A DNA stretch of 64,000 nt from Pichia kudriavzevii (Eukaryota; Ascomycota; Pichiomycetes; Pichiales; Pichiaceae): the NCBI RefSeq assembly GCF_003054445.1, contig NC_042506.1, positions 1,557,501-1,621,500 of the forward strand, in the 5' to 3' direction. The notes beneath the pieces are model-generated. The model was not told the DNA's origin, did no database searches, and saw only the letters and a program-made list of their open reading frames with translations. The translations under genes were made by a program, and so were the position numbers. Shown here piece after piece: positions 36,853 through 48,500 of this stretch. Each line of letters begins with the position of its first letter. The first letter of the stretch is position 1.

Positions 36853-39351
36853 ATGGACCCAAGCAGAGTGTTGAGAGATAGGCCAATGAGCGTGGTATCG
36901 AAAAAACCCTTTGCCGACTTGTATAGAGAGTCGACAGCTAAACATAGAGGCACCTTTGGAGGTTTTGCATCATGGTCGTTTAATAGACACACATGGCAAA
37001 AAGGTGAATTGTTGATAGAGTCAACTGGGGAAGTATTAGGGAACAGCAGGATATTATTGACTAGTGTTCACGGTTGTAAAATTACACTCATTGAGGGGGA
37101 AATGACAGTCAAGGTCAATAATGAAATTTGGTTCAGGTTTTTCGAATGGTTGAAATTTGTAGATTTTATATCTGCCCTAATATCTTGGTCCAATGCTACC
37201 ATGCCGGGAATACTTTCTAAGTGGAAATCATGTGAAGGTTTACGAAACGATATACAAATGTCTTGTCCAGTGGAACTACTGGTTGACGACAAATGTTGGA
37301 GCAAAGTGGATTGCCTACTAGCCAACGGTTTACTCAAAATAGGTGATGATAACGTTGATATCACTGCCTTGTACGTTTCGGAGATACTCCCTGTTGATTA
37401 TTCAGTTTTTGGAAAACAATGGGTTATTTATGTGGGGGAATTGAGAGAGCTGAGAGAGCAACACAAGGTTCCAAGTACCAACGAAGGATACCTTTATATG
37501 AAATTTGATAACGAAGAGCTATTTGAGAAATGGTTGCGCATTCTACGAGAATATGCACGACAGGAATATATCGGCAATGAAGAGAACCGATTGAGTTTAT
37601 ACCAAGTCATGAATTTAGAGATAATCGAAGCTACTCTAAAAGTTCAAGGTAGCCTTTATTGCGAAATTGTCATGTGGGACAAGGTATGGTTTAAAACTTG
37701 TTTGGTTGACACCAACAACAGTATCTTCTGGAAAGAGATGTTTCAAATGCGTCTTCCAATATGCAGAAACCATAGCGTGAAAATCCTGATAAAGAGACAC
37801 ACCGATGGTGCTTGCTCTGATCATGAAAACGACGAAGATTATGAAGAGGAGGACGTTGATGAAATTATTGGGACTTGTTATACACATTTACATGGGGCAG
37901 AAGATCAATATTTTCATAAACTAACCATCAAAAATTTACAGAACCAGAATATAGGGGAATTAGTTGTTAATATTACTGTCAACGAAACAATTGTTTTGCC
38001 AAGCGAAAAGTATACAAACTTTGAAACAATGTTGAAAAACTCATCAATGGAAGAGTTGATCACATTTTTGGAACCACAGGTTGAAACCAAGAATGTTGAG
38101 CTCATATCCTCCATATTAGTTGATGTCTACTATAATATGGGGGAAATAAGTGAATATTTCGAGGTATTACTGAACTATGAATTGAATGAATCCACGCAGA
38201 GTTCTTTGCAACAGAAATCTTACAAATACAATACTATTTTCAGAGGCAATTCTCTATTATCCAAGTCGCTCGAACGATATACCTTAGATATAGGACAGAC
38301 CTATTTAAGTGAGTTGTTTTCCGATATAATAAGGAAAATTGAACTGGAAAATAAAGACTGCGATTGCTATTTCAAGAATGAATCAAGAGAGGTGAACTAT
38401 CAGCATCTACTAGAATATCTAGAGTTGTTTTGGCTTAGAATCTCAAGTACAACGAATGATATACCTGAGCCACTGAAAAATGAATGGAAAAAATTGAGAA
38501 ACAAAGTTGAGCTATCTGTTGATTTAAAGGATGACACAATTGTTTATAATGCTCTCTGTTCATTTATTTTTCTTCGATTCTTATGTCCAGCGATACTAAA
38601 CCCCAAACTGTATGGAATTTCCTCATCCCATTCAAACTCACGCGTATCAAAGACATTGGTGACTATATCTAAGGTGCTAATGACATTTGCAAATTGTTCC
38701 ACATTCCAGGAACACAAGGATCCTTCCCTTTTATCATTGAACGATGATTTTATCAACGTTCATAAGGAAGAGATTTTTGTTTATTATGATAAAGTGACAC
38801 ACAGGAAAATGGACTTTGCGGAGAAAAGACTGCAGAATGTTAATGTGATTAAAAAATCCGACGACCAAACGTTACAGCTAGCTAGATTGATAGATTTTAT
38901 TAATAAATATGATTCGGCTTCATCACCCGTTGAGGAATACCAGATCAGTGATTTACAGGTGGATGATGATTTTTTAACTTCTTTCATTAAGGATGACGGG
39001 TGTACATTCAATGATATAATAGAGCACAAGTTCTCATTTGCCGATGTTCAGAAACAAGTTGCTTATTTGTGCCAAGAGCGTGATTCTCTTGTAAGAGACT
39101 TACAAAGGGGTGGTGATCCAATTTTGGATGTTGATATTGTGAATAATATTCGAGTAAGGAGAGGAGAGGTGGTGTTTGATGGTAAGGGTGGAGAAACAAT
39201 TGACCGTATAATTAACTCATCGAATAAGATCAAACGTCAATCTTTGGCTGCTGTACCGAGATCGGAGAGTAGGGATTTTGAGAAAGACAAAGAAAGAGAC
39301 AAGAAATCATTATTTACCAAGCTTTTTCGTCGTAAGAGTACCATACAATAG
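36853..39351 (+). CDS. BUD2: Bud2-type RasGAP (GAP for Rsr1/Bud1)
   Basis: 832 residues (S. cerevisiae Bud2: 1104). A PH/C2-like N-terminal half (residues ~60-390) leads to a RasGAP domain at ~385-690. The arginine finger is in TIFRGNSLLSKSLERY (about R464), and the structural motif is FLRFLCPAILNPKLYGI (~574-590). ELVVNITVNETIVLPSEKY marks the C2 end. The C-terminal tail is basic and Ser-rich (KKSLFTKLFRRKSTIQ). Bud2 activates GTP hydrolysis on Rsr1 to choose bud sites. An ACGCGT sequence lies 9 nt before the ATG (36839-36844). Ira-type Ras GAPs are far longer, so Bud2 is the best assignment. Confidence 0.85.
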   Translation: MDPSRVLRDRPMSVVSKKPFADLYRESTAKHRGTFGGFASWSFNRHTWQKGELLIESTGEVLGNSRILLTSVHGCKITLIEGEMTVKVNNEIWFRFFEWLKFVDFISALISWSNATMPGILSKWKSCEGLRNDIQMSCPVELLVDDKCWSKVDCLLANGLLKIGDDNVDITALYVSEILPVDYSVFGKQWVIYVGELRELREQHKVPSTNEGYLYMKFDNEELFEKWLRILREYARQEYIGNEENRLSLYQVMNLEIIEATLKVQGSLYCEIVMWDKVWFKTCLVDTNNSIFWKEMFQMRLPICRNHSVKILIKRHTDGACSDHENDEDYEEEDVDEIIGTCYTHLHGAEDQYFHKLTIKNLQNQNIGELVVNITVNETIVLPSEKYTNFETMLKNSSMEELITFLEPQVETKNVELISSILVDVYYNMGEISEYFEVLLNYELNESTQSSLQQKSYKYNTIFRGNSLLSKSLERYTLDIGQTYLSELFSDIIRKIELENKDCDCYFKNESREVNYQHLLEYLELFWLRISSTTNDIPEPLKNEWKKLRNKVELSVDLKDDTIVYNALCSFIFLRFLCPAILNPKLYGISSSHSNSRVSKTLVTISKVLMTFANCSTFQEHKDPSLLSLNDDFINVHKEEIFVYYDKVTHRKMDFAEKRLQNVNVIKKSDDQTLQLARLIDFINKYDSASSPVEEYQISDLQVDDDFLTSFIKDDGCTFNDIIEHKFSFADVQKQVAYLCQERDSLVRDLQRGGDPILDVDIVNNIRVRRGEVVFDGKGGETIDRIINSSNKIKRQSLAAVPRSESRDFEKDKERDKKSLFTKLFRRKSTIQ

Positions 39352-39478
39352 TTTTCTTCAGATCAATTTGTATGTATAAATGTATGTATACGCTTTGTTA
39401 ATAGATGTATAAAGTAAAGATAGATAGACTGACCTACATATTGGCTGTTCGATAGAGACATCGAAAACAAAAAAAAAA

Positions 39479-39502
39479 CACACACACACACACACACACA
39501 CA
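39479..39502. repeat. CA dinucleotide microsatellite
   Basis: A (CA)n run between the convergent 3' ends of BUD2 and SEC14, preceded by an A8 run. Likely 3'-UTR sequence for one or both. Confidence 0.9.
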
Positions 39503-39515
39503 GAAAACGATACGT

Positions 39516-40415
39516 TTAGTTGGTTGGAGCTTCACCCTCAGGACCAATGTATTTTGGATCTCTCCATGGACCAATGTCACTCAAATACAAACCACCTTCA
39601 GCTTCTGAGACTTCAGAGGTACCTCCAAACTTGGTAGGTAGGTTTTCAGCAGGAATCTGTGCTAATAGGTCCTTCTTGTAACTTGATCCTAAAATGAAAA
39701 TCTTGGAAACAGTCACCGGATCAAGGAATGGCTTGAAAAGACGGAATGCTGTAGAGAAGCCAAATGGAGCGTTGATTAAATAAAATTTACCCATTCTTTC
39801 TGGGTAATAGTTTTGACCAATATAGGATGCCTCTCTAACATAGGATAAAACCTGAGAGGCAGCAGTGATGGATATGCCCTTCAAGTCGAGAATCGTACAC
39901 GAAGTCTCAACTAAAAAGCCTGCCTTACGAGAACATGCTGGTAGTCTATGTTTTGCAAATGATTCATATTCCCAGACCAAGTTTTTCAACATTCTCTCTT
40001 GGGTTGTAATCTTGTACATTTCGGTAACATTGACTTTACCTAACTCCTCAATATACACAGGTCTACCCTCCTTGTCTGTTTTGTGATAGTATCGTGGGTA
40101 ATATTTGGCAACAATTGGCTTTTCCTCATATTTGAAGTCTTCTAAAATGGTATTGGTACCATATTCTTTCCTCCATTTCTCGCAAGCAGTGTACATCTCT
40201 AACGCCTTCATGACATCAAACTTTCTTGCTCTTAGGAAACGTAACAAAGTAGCATCGTCGATTCTCTCAGTGTAGCCCTGTGCTTCAACGAGAAGTCTTA
40301 ATTGTTCAAGTGCAGACTTTTCGGCATCAGTCAAGTAGCCTGGAAACCCGGTTTGGCCAAGTGGCGGCTTTGCGACAATCTTAGGAAGGGTGTCAAGGAT
40401 CTCTTGTTCAGACAT
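39516..40415 (-). CDS. SEC14: Sec14 phosphatidylinositol/phosphatidylcholine transfer protein
   Basis: 299 residues (304 in S. cerevisiae). CRAL-TRIO N domain: [21 protein letters not shown]. The lipid-binding domain holds [50 protein letters not shown] and [11 protein letters not shown], nearly identical to S. cerevisiae, ending [16 protein letters not shown]. Sec14 exchanges PI and PC and coordinates lipid metabolism with trans-Golgi vesicle formation. The start at [11 protein letters not shown] fits the family; the 30-codon open extension upstream has no ATG. The small intron at codon ~5 in S. cerevisiae SEC14 is not needed here. Confidence 0.95.
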   Translation of the reverse strand: MSEQEILDTLPKIVAKPPLGQTGFPGYLTDAEKSALEQLRLLVEAQGYTERIDDATLLRFLRARKFDVMKALEMYTACEKWRKEYGTNTILEDFKYEEKPIVAKYYPRYYHKTDKEGRPVYIEELGKVNVTEMYKITTQERMLKNLVWEYESFAKHRLPACSRKAGFLVETSCTILDLKGISITAASQVLSYVREASYIGQNYYPERMGKFYLINAPFGFSTAFRLFKPFLDPVTVSKIFILGSSYKKDLLAQIPAENLPTKFGGTSEVSEAEGGLYLSDIGPWRDPKYIGPEGEAPTN

Positions 40416-40691
40416 TGTCCAGAAATACGGTATGTGACGGATTCGTTGTCTACTTAGGCGAATATATACAAGAAACAAAAGGAAAAATGCAGTTAAAGAG
40501 TCCACTTACACAAACGGGAAAACAAAGGCTGTGATCGTTCACACCAGATTCGAGATATTTTTGTTTTATTTTTATACCGATTTTCTCTATTTTGTTTGCT
40601 TTACTTTATTTTATCAAATTTTCTGAAATTTTCTTCCCTTGACTGTTGGTGTCAATGACGGCAAGCGCCTTGGACCTGTAGTAGTGGTTAT

Positions 40692-42086
40692 TCAATTGAC
40701 CATTTCAAGGAACTTGGTGTTGACAGCATCAAGGTCCTTGCGGGCAGGTTCTCCACCTAGTATCGCAGTTGCAATTTTCCCGCTAGCAAGAGTATCACGA
40801 ATCCATTTTTCGACGCCGGCACGGTCGACCTTGTCCACCCGTTGAACAAGCTCGTCAGGGGTTAGACGTTGGCCGGTTGTGACAAGCTGACGACCAACGT
40901 CTTCAGCAATCGCTGTAGTACCGTCGAGAGACAGAAGTAGAGAGCCACGGAGTTGTGCCTTTGCGGATTCGAGTTCTGCATCGGTGAATCCACCATCGGC
41001 AACACGTCTCCATTCTCTTGCAACGGCAGCAAGCATCTTGTTGACATCTGCAGTTTTGTCCATTACAATGTACATTCCCCACAAACCGGTATCTGCGTAT
41101 GAGGTAGAGAAAGACATGTAGGAGTTGGCCAAGGGAGACCCATTGTTGGATACAGCATACGATAATGGGGTTCCGCTATTAGCAGCAGACCCAACACGAT
41201 CCCAATTACCTACAATAGCTTGCGCAACTAGTGCAGTAAAGTAATCTTTGTGAGACCAAGAACAGCCTTCCAATGAAACTGCAATATGAAGATGTGGAAG
41301 AGAACTATCTGCAACATGGACATGTCCACTATGAAAAACCGGCAATTCAGTACCGTATTTTGTTTGTCCTAATGGTGTTGGCTTATCACTGATTGGAACA
41401 TGGCCAAAGTTCTCAAGTGCTAACCTTACCAATTCATCATGATCGACACATCCAGCACCAACTAAAACCATACGATCTCCCTTGTAGTTTGTCGAGATAT
41501 ATTTCTGTAAATCGCCTTGTTGGATCGTCTTGATGGCCTTTATAGGACCCAAGATAGTCCGACCTAGTGGTTGGTTTAGATAGACTACCTCATGTAGTCT
41601 GTCGAATACAACTTCGTCATACATCTTATCAACTTCTTCAGATTCCCGGATAATCACCGACCTCTCTCTTTCAATGGCCATTTTCTCAAGTTTGGATCTA
41701 GTTAGAATGTCGCTTAATATGTCAACAGCACGTGGAATATCGTCCTTCATGGTTTTCGCATAATAAACGGTATTCTCTCTTGAAGTGTATGCGTTTAAAT
41801 GGGATCCGCAATCTTCAACTTCCATTTCGAGTTGCACTTGTGTTCTGTTTTTGGTACCTTTGAACGCCAAATGTTCGAGAAAATGCGCAGTACCAGAGGT
41901 CTTGTCCGTAACGTCTGCACGGGAGCCTGCATCAATCCAAACACCAACAGTGGCAGTCAAAGTGTGTGGGATTTGTTCTGTCGCCACTGTCATTCCGTTG
42001 GGAAGAACGGTCAGACGAGTATTGGACGCAGTGGCAAATCTTCTTAGAGCATGTGCGCCTTTAAGCTTGTTTATATGTCTAAACAT
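40692..42086 (-). CDS. MAS1: mitochondrial processing peptidase beta subunit
   Basis: 464 residues (462 in S. cerevisiae Mas1). A short presequence (MFRHINKLKGAHALRRFATAS) precedes the M16 peptidase domain with the inverted zinc motif HFLEH (68-72) in GTAHFLEHLAFKGT, and downstream acidic partner in ERERSVIIRESEEVD. NQPLGRTILGP and the second inactive M16 half follow. With Mas2 it cleaves presequences in the matrix. The catalytic HxxEH motif identifies beta rather than alpha. It is divergent from UBA1. Confidence 0.95.
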   Translation of the reverse strand: MFRHINKLKGAHALRRFATASNTRLTVLPNGMTVATEQIPHTLTATVGVWIDAGSRADVTDKTSGTAHFLEHLAFKGTKNRTQVQLEMEVEDCGSHLNAYTSRENTVYYAKTMKDDIPRAVDILSDILTRSKLEKMAIERERSVIIRESEEVDKMYDEVVFDRLHEVVYLNQPLGRTILGPIKAIKTIQQGDLQKYISTNYKGDRMVLVGAGCVDHDELVRLALENFGHVPISDKPTPLGQTKYGTELPVFHSGHVHVADSSLPHLHIAVSLEGCSWSHKDYFTALVAQAIVGNWDRVGSAANSGTPLSYAVSNNGSPLANSYMSFSTSYADTGLWGMYIVMDKTADVNKMLAAVAREWRRVADGGFTDAELESAKAQLRGSLLLSLDGTTAIAEDVGRQLVTTGQRLTPDELVQRVDKVDRAGVEKWIRDTLASGKIATAILGGEPARKDLDAVNTKFLEMVN

Positions 42087-42388
42087 CTTCGTTAGTTAGT
42101 TGTTCGATATAGGCACGAGTGTTAGAAGAACTATCCTGTGAATAACTAGAATTTGAGATACTTCCGGTTAGAGTTATATCTATAAAATTCAGTATTAATT
42201 GGTCCTCCTGAGCATTGTAAATTATTATAAATTTCTTCTTCGCTGAACGTCCTCAACATGAATTTAACAAGTCTCAAATGTGAAATCTCAGGCTTGCAGG
42301 TATTTGCCACTCTAGTACCTCTTATCTTCTTAAAGACCTTATTCGACTACCATTGTAGACAACACACTTTCAACATCTATACCGAACA

Positions 42389-45300
42389 ATGGATATTGAC
42401 ACACGCTCCCCTACTCCTTCTGCAGCCATTGACGAGTCTTTATACTCTCGTCAACTCTATGTCTTGGGTAAGGACGCGATGTTGAAGATGGCCTCCTCAA
42501 ATGTTCTTATTATTGGTTTGAAAGGCCTTGGTCTAGAAATTGCTAAGAACGTGGCACTTGCCGGTGTCAAGTCTTTATCTTTGTATGATCCTGCTCCAGT
42601 GGAATTACAAGACCTTTCATCCCAATTCTTCTTATCTGAGCACGATATCGGTAAGGAGAGAGCTTCTGCCACATTACCTAAACTGGCAGAATTGAACCAA
42701 TACGTCCCGATTGATGTCGTCAAAGACCTCACCCCAGAATTAATAAAAGGTTACTCTGTTGTTGTTGCAACTGATCTACCACTCTCGAAACAGTTAGAAT
42801 TAAATGAATTAACTCATGCCAACAATATCAAATTTATCTCTGCCGATGTCAGAGGTTTATTTGCACAAGCCTTTGTTGATTTCGGTGAAAAATTTACAAT
42901 CTATGACCAAACCGGTGAAGAATGTAAAACTGGTATTGTTTCAGATATTGAAAAGGACGGTACTGTTACTATGTTAGACGATAATAGACATGGGTTAGAA
43001 GATGGAAATTACGTCAAATTTACAGAGGTTAAAGGTATAGAGGCCATCAACTCCACTCCTGAAAATGAAAAAGTTTTCAAGATAAAAGTCTTAGGTCCGT
43101 TTGCCTTCCAACTAGAAGACTTTGATCCTTCCTGGGGTACATATGAAAAAGGTGGATTGTACACCCAAGTTAAATTACCAATCACTGAGTCTTACCAAGA
43201 TTTGAAGACACAATTGGCAAAACCAGATCTGTTGACTCCAGATTTTGCTAAATTTGATAGACCTATTCAACTACATCTTGCCTTCCAAGCTCTACATCAG
43301 TTCAGAGCTGACCACAATGATGAACTTCCAAGACCTCAAAATGAGGAAGATGCTCTTAAGATTGTGAAGTTAACTAAATCATTGGTATCCAAATTTCCAG
43401 ATTATTTTGAATCTGAAGATGATTTGAATGTCGATTTGATTAAGCAGTTTTCCTATGGTGCAAGGGGTGACTTGCCGGGAATGGTAGCATTTTACGGTGG
43501 CTTGCTTGCACAAGAAGTTCTAAAGGCATGTTCCGGAAAGTTTGTTCCAATCAAGCAATGGCTGTATTTTGATTCTTTGGAGTCACTTCCAGAATCTGAA
43601 GAGTATCCAAGAACTGAAGAAACTTGCAAGCCGATCAACTCAAGATATGACAACCAAATTGCAGTTTTTGGTTTGGAATTTCAGAAGAAGATTGCAAACT
43701 TGAAGATATTTCTTGTCGGTTCCGGTGCAATTGGCTGTGAAATGCTGAAGAACTGGGCAATGATGGGTATTGCGACAGGTCCAGACGGTAAGATCTTCAT
43801 TACGGATAATGATACTATTGAAAAATCCAATTTGAACAGACAATTCTTGTTCAGAGCCAAAGATGTGGGAAAAAATAAATCAGAAGTATCTTCAGCTGCG
43901 GTTATTGCAATGAATCCAGAATTGGCAGGTAAAATTGATGCTAGAATCGATAAAGTTGCAGAGGATACAGAACATATTTTCAATAACGCATTTTGGGAGA
44001 ACCTTGATATTGTTACCAATGCCCTTGATAATGTTGAAGCAAGAACTTATGTTGATAGAAGATGCGTCTTCTTTAAGAAACCGTTACTAGAATCAGGTAC
44101 CCTAGGTACTAAGGGTAATACACAAGTTGTCATTCCAAACTTAACCGAATCATACTCTTCATCAAGAGATCCTCCAGAGAAGTCTATTCCATTATGTACT
44201 CTAAGATCTTTCCCAAATAAAATAGACCATACTATTGCATGGGCAAAGTCTTTATTTCAAGGTTATTTTCACGATGCTCCAGAGAATGTCAACTTATACT
44301 TGACACAACCAAACTTTGTAGAATCAGTTCTAAAACAAAGCGGCGATGTCAAGAGCATTCTTGAGTCCATTAGTCAATATCTAACTACTGACAAACCACT
44401 AAACTTTGAAGATTGTATCAAGTGGGCAAGATTACAATTTGAGGAAAAGTTTGCCAACGAAATTAAGCAATTATTGTATAACTTTCCTAAGGATGCCGTA
44501 ACGTCCAAGGGTGAACCATTTTGGACATCACCAAAGAGAGCTCCAACTCCTTTAGAGTTTGACATCGATAACCAGAACCACTTTGATTTCTTAGTTGGTG
44601 GTGCCAACTTATTGGCTAATGTTTATGGGTTAAAAGGTGATATTGGCTCACCAGACAAATCATATTATGCCAAAGTTTTGAGCTCCATTGAAATTCCAGA
44701 ATGGTCTCCAAAGACAGATTTGAAGATTCAAGTCAATGATAGTGATCCAGATCCAAATGCTGAGGTTGTCACCGACAACTCAGTAATTGAAAAATTATCT
44801 TCAAGTTTACCAGCCCCATCATCATTAGCTGGCTACAGGTTAACAGCCGTTGAGTTTGAGAAGGATGATGATAGCAATCATCATATTGAATTTATCAATG
44901 CGGCTTCCAATTGCCGTGCTGAGAATTACGAGATTGAGCCTGTTGATAAATCAAGAACAAAGTTTATTGCAGGTAGAATTATACCTGCTATCGCAACAAC
45001 AACCGCGTTAGTTACTGGTTTGGTGTGCTTAGAGCTTTACAAGGTGGTTGATAAAAAGACTGATATTGAGAAATACAAGAATGGTTTTGTAAATTTGGCA
45101 CTACCATTCTTTGCATTCTCTGAGCCAATTGCAAGTCCAAAGGGTAAATATGGAGAGAAGACTTATGATAAGATCTGGGATAGATTTGACTTGTACGGTG
45201 ACATGTCATTGCAGGAGTTGATTGATTATTTCCAAAAGAATGAAGGCTTAGAGTTATCCATGATGTCTTATGGTGTTTCTCTTCTCTTTGCTTCTTTCTA

Positions 45301-45466
45301 TGTTGCTAAGATGAAACCAAGATATTCAATGAAAATCACTGAAATTATCGAATTGGTTACCAAGAAGCCATTGCCTGATCATGAAAAGACACTGATACTA
45401 GAAGTTTGTTTGGAAGATGAGAATGGAGAAGAGCCTGAAGTTCCATATGCTGTGCTTCACTTGTGA
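42389..45466 (+). CDS. UBA1: ubiquitin-activating enzyme E1
   Basis: 1025 residues (1024 in S. cerevisiae). The N-terminal inactive adenylation domain starts at [13 protein letters not shown] with [15 protein letters not shown]. The active adenylation domain has [17 protein letters not shown] and [17 protein letters not shown]. The catalytic cysteine is C603 in [14 protein letters not shown]-terminal ubiquitin-fold domain ends in YAVLHL. It adenylates ubiquitin and passes it to E2 enzymes in the nucleus and cytosol. Start is the first ATG of the frame ([12 protein letters not shown]). Codon use is biased, as expected for an abundant enzyme. Its 3' end converges on STE6 with 127 bp between. 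Confidence 0.97.
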   Translation: MDIDTRSPTPSAAIDESLYSRQLYVLGKDAMLKMASSNVLIIGLKGLGLEIAKNVALAGVKSLSLYDPAPVELQDLSSQFFLSEHDIGKERASATLPKLAELNQYVPIDVVKDLTPELIKGYSVVVATDLPLSKQLELNELTHANNIKFISADVRGLFAQAFVDFGEKFTIYDQTGEECKTGIVSDIEKDGTVTMLDDNRHGLEDGNYVKFTEVKGIEAINSTPENEKVFKIKVLGPFAFQLEDFDPSWGTYEKGGLYTQVKLPITESYQDLKTQLAKPDLLTPDFAKFDRPIQLHLAFQALHQFRADHNDELPRPQNEEDALKIVKLTKSLVSKFPDYFESEDDLNVDLIKQFSYGARGDLPGMVAFYGGLLAQEVLKACSGKFVPIKQWLYFDSLESLPESEEYPRTEETCKPINSRYDNQIAVFGLEFQKKIANLKIFLVGSGAIGCEMLKNWAMMGIATGPDGKIFITDNDTIEKSNLNRQFLFRAKDVGKNKSEVSSAAVIAMNPELAGKIDARIDKVAEDTEHIFNNAFWENLDIVTNALDNVEARTYVDRRCVFFKKPLLESGTLGTKGNTQVVIPNLTESYSSSRDPPEKSIPLCTLRSFPNKIDHTIAWAKSLFQGYFHDAPENVNLYLTQPNFVESVLKQSGDVKSILESISQYLTTDKPLNFEDCIKWARLQFEEKFANEIKQLLYNFPKDAVTSKGEPFWTSPKRAPTPLEFDIDNQNHFDFLVGGANLLANVYGLKGDIGSPDKSYYAKVLSSIEIPEWSPKTDLKIQVNDSDPDPNAEVVTDNSVIEKLSSSLPAPSSLAGYRLTAVEFEKDDDSNHHIEFINAASNCRAENYEIEPVDKSRTKFIAGRIIPAIATTTALVTGLVCLELYKVVDKKTDIEKYKNGFVNLALPFFAFSEPIASPKGKYGEKTYDKIWDRFDLYGDMSLQELIDYFQKNEGLELSMMSYGVSLLFASFYVAKMKPRYSMKITEIIELVTKKPLPDHEKTLILEVCLEDENGEEPEVPYAVLHL

Positions 45467-45593
45467 AGGAGTCAGAAAGAGAAGGAAAAGACGTCAGTAT
45501 GAAACCATGCTTTCCAAATAGTTGTGTCGTGTATAACACACATTCTTTCTAAATATTTTAAACCCTTACTATACATATATTGAGTAAATAATC

Positions 45594-48500
45594 TTATACA
45601 ATTTTTCCATCTTTGATTCTTATTATATTGTCTGAGTAATTCATAACCAATTGTTGGTGCGTTACACAAACGATTGTGATTCCCAATCGCTTGATATAAT
45701 CTAACACTTGTTTAGTGGTGTACACATCCAAGGAAGCAGTGAACTCATCAAGCAGCAATATTGAAGGTTTCCTCAAGATGGCTCTCGCCAGAGCAATTCT
45801 TTGTCCTTGACCACCAGACACCATAATGTTATTGCTGGAGTTACAGAGTACTGTATCCAAATTTACATTAACCTTCAAATCATTGAGTAAACTAACCAAT
45901 TCAGTGTCAGTTAATAGAGACTCTGCTCTTGGATTACCATACAACAAATTTTCCCTAACAGTGCCATTAATAAAATATGCTTTCTGTGAAACAACACCAA
46001 AGGCAGCCATCAAATGATCTTGCTTTATTGTTGTTATATCGTAACCATCAATATGTACCGAGTCTGGAGGGGCATCTTGTAAACGCAGAATGAGAGAAAT
46101 TATCGTTGATTTACCTGATCCTGAGTCACCTACAATGGAGGTGAACTCACCCACAGGTATAGTGAAAGTAACATCTCTTAAGACTTGAGCAAATGATCCA
46201 GGGTATTTGAAATTTACATTTTGGAATCTAATTGCGCTGTTGGTTTTAAACGGAACAAAAGATGGCGTCAAGTAACCTGAATTGCAGTTATTTTCGATAT
46301 TTAAAAGTTGGTTGATTTTTAAAGCAACTCGTAGCCCTCGATATAAGCCTGGGGCACTTGACATTAACTCACTCAAAAATTGAACAGACATGAGGATCAT
46401 CATCACAATTTGCATCATTTTGATTAGGCTGTATCCATCCATTGAAACCAATTTTAATCCGTAATAAAGCATTATCGATTGTGCTATACCAACAAGAAGA
46501 AAAACAAAATTAATAGAAAATCCTATTGATATGGATCTTTTCAATGCATTATCCAAAACGACTGACAATTTCAAATTGAATTTATCTGTCATTTCTGCTT
46601 GTAGATTATTACAGGTAATGGTTTTAATGTTTACCCTTGTCTCATGAACCACCGATTCGGCAGCTCCAATCGACTCTTTGTACGAGAATTCTGTCTTTTG
46701 CATTACTTTAGTTCCAATGTAACTGAAAATTGCAAATAGTGGAGACAAACTAAATCCAACCAGAGCATACTTCCAGCCTATAGTGAGAGTCCAGATGATG
46801 CAAACCACGCTGATAGCAATACTGGAAATTAACCTTGATAAGTTGGATGAAAAAATCTTACGGAAGTCACGCATATCATTCATAAGTAAAGTTGATACTT
46901 CATTTGAATCTAGGTATTCAAAAAATTGAACATTTTGTTCAAGCAATTTAGCTAGTGAATGTTTTTGTAGTATTTTACATAATCTTCCTGCCACAAATTC
47001 TAAAATTGTTTGAGAAATCAAATCAGTTATACCTATGAGTAAAGCGGCTGAGGTTGCAATCATCGACCATTTTAAGAGGTCATAAGTTGTAATCAATGTA
47101 CCAGATGCTTGAGGAATCAAGCCATTAATCAGTTTAGCAAAACAGTATGAGAAAACAGGAGACAAAATCGCATTTCCTAAGGTGACGAAAAGCCCCAAAA
47201 TATAGAGCAATTTGTATTTTAGAGGTATATTTCGAGTTAGAATTTTGTAAGCAATCCATATGGGAGCCCTAATATTTATCAATGGTTGTTCATTTTTTTC
47301 TGAATTAGTATTTGCAAAGGGGGAGTTCTGTAAACTTGATTCTAAATCACTATCATCCAAATTCTCAAGTTCAATAGATAAAGATTTGCTTTCCCTTTTT
47401 TCCCCTTCATTTTGCTCTTGCAAGGTGGCATGGTTCTGTAGATTAGCAAATCTCCCTTCCAGGCCAACCAATTCTTGTTTCATACCATACTCAGCAATTT
47501 CTCCAGAGTCTATAAGATAAACAGCATCCTTGTTATTGATATGCGCCAACTCGTGAGTTATGATTATTGTAGTTTTACCCTGTCTCCAATCGGCTATCTT
47601 TTTCATAAATAATTTACGTTGTTCAATATCTAAAGCTGAGATACTTTCATCAAGTATTAGAATTGGTGAATCTTTTAGTTTTGCCTTTATTAGGTTCAAT
47701 TTTTGTTCTTGACCGCCACTTAGCTGGACCAATTTATTCCTTCGATCATTCGTGCGGCCAATATAAGTTTGGTAGGAATCAGGCAGAAAATTTAGGACCT
47801 CATTGAAATTGAAAAACTCAATGGCTTCTTTAACTTCACAAGAGTCGATATCCTGATATGGGGAACCCAAAAGGATGTTGTTCTTCAAGGTATCGTTGAA
47901 AATTTTGGGAAACTGTTCAACCAATGTAATTTGGTTTCTTAACCAACTTTTATCAAGATCTTTCAAATTGTAGCCATCTACTAAAATGTCACCATGATCA
48001 TAATTGTACAGTTTAAGAATGAGAGAAGCAATGGTTGACTTACCTGAGCCGGATTTGCCGACAATAAAGGTTGTTTTGAAAGGTTCAATTTTTAAGCAGA
48101 GATTTCTCAAATTGAGCATCCCACTTGCAGGATAAGTGAAGCTGATATTTTCTAATTGGATATCACCATTCAAATTCCTTTTCGGGATTATCAACTCTGC
48201 ATTGAACTTTTCAATTTCTTCAAACGACATCATAAACTTGACAACTTTTTTAAACGATGTATTTGCCTTTTGAAAGATAACAGCTATAATAGAAAGACTG
48301 CTTATGGTCATTGCCAACTTTAGACAAGAATAAAAGCACGAAATGATATCTGATCCAGATCCCCTAGTATGCCTAACCAAATAAGAGCCAAACCAGAAGC
48401 TCTGAACAAACAACAACAATGCCAATGTTTTCATTATAGAAGATACTAGGTTTGCATAAATGGAGAATTTTCTAAAAGTCAATTCAGAGTTATCCAAGAT

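Noticed and set aside
42258-42485. ORF overlapping the UBA1 start
   Set aside because: A different frame of the UBA1 promoter and first codons; UBA1's own frame is clear.
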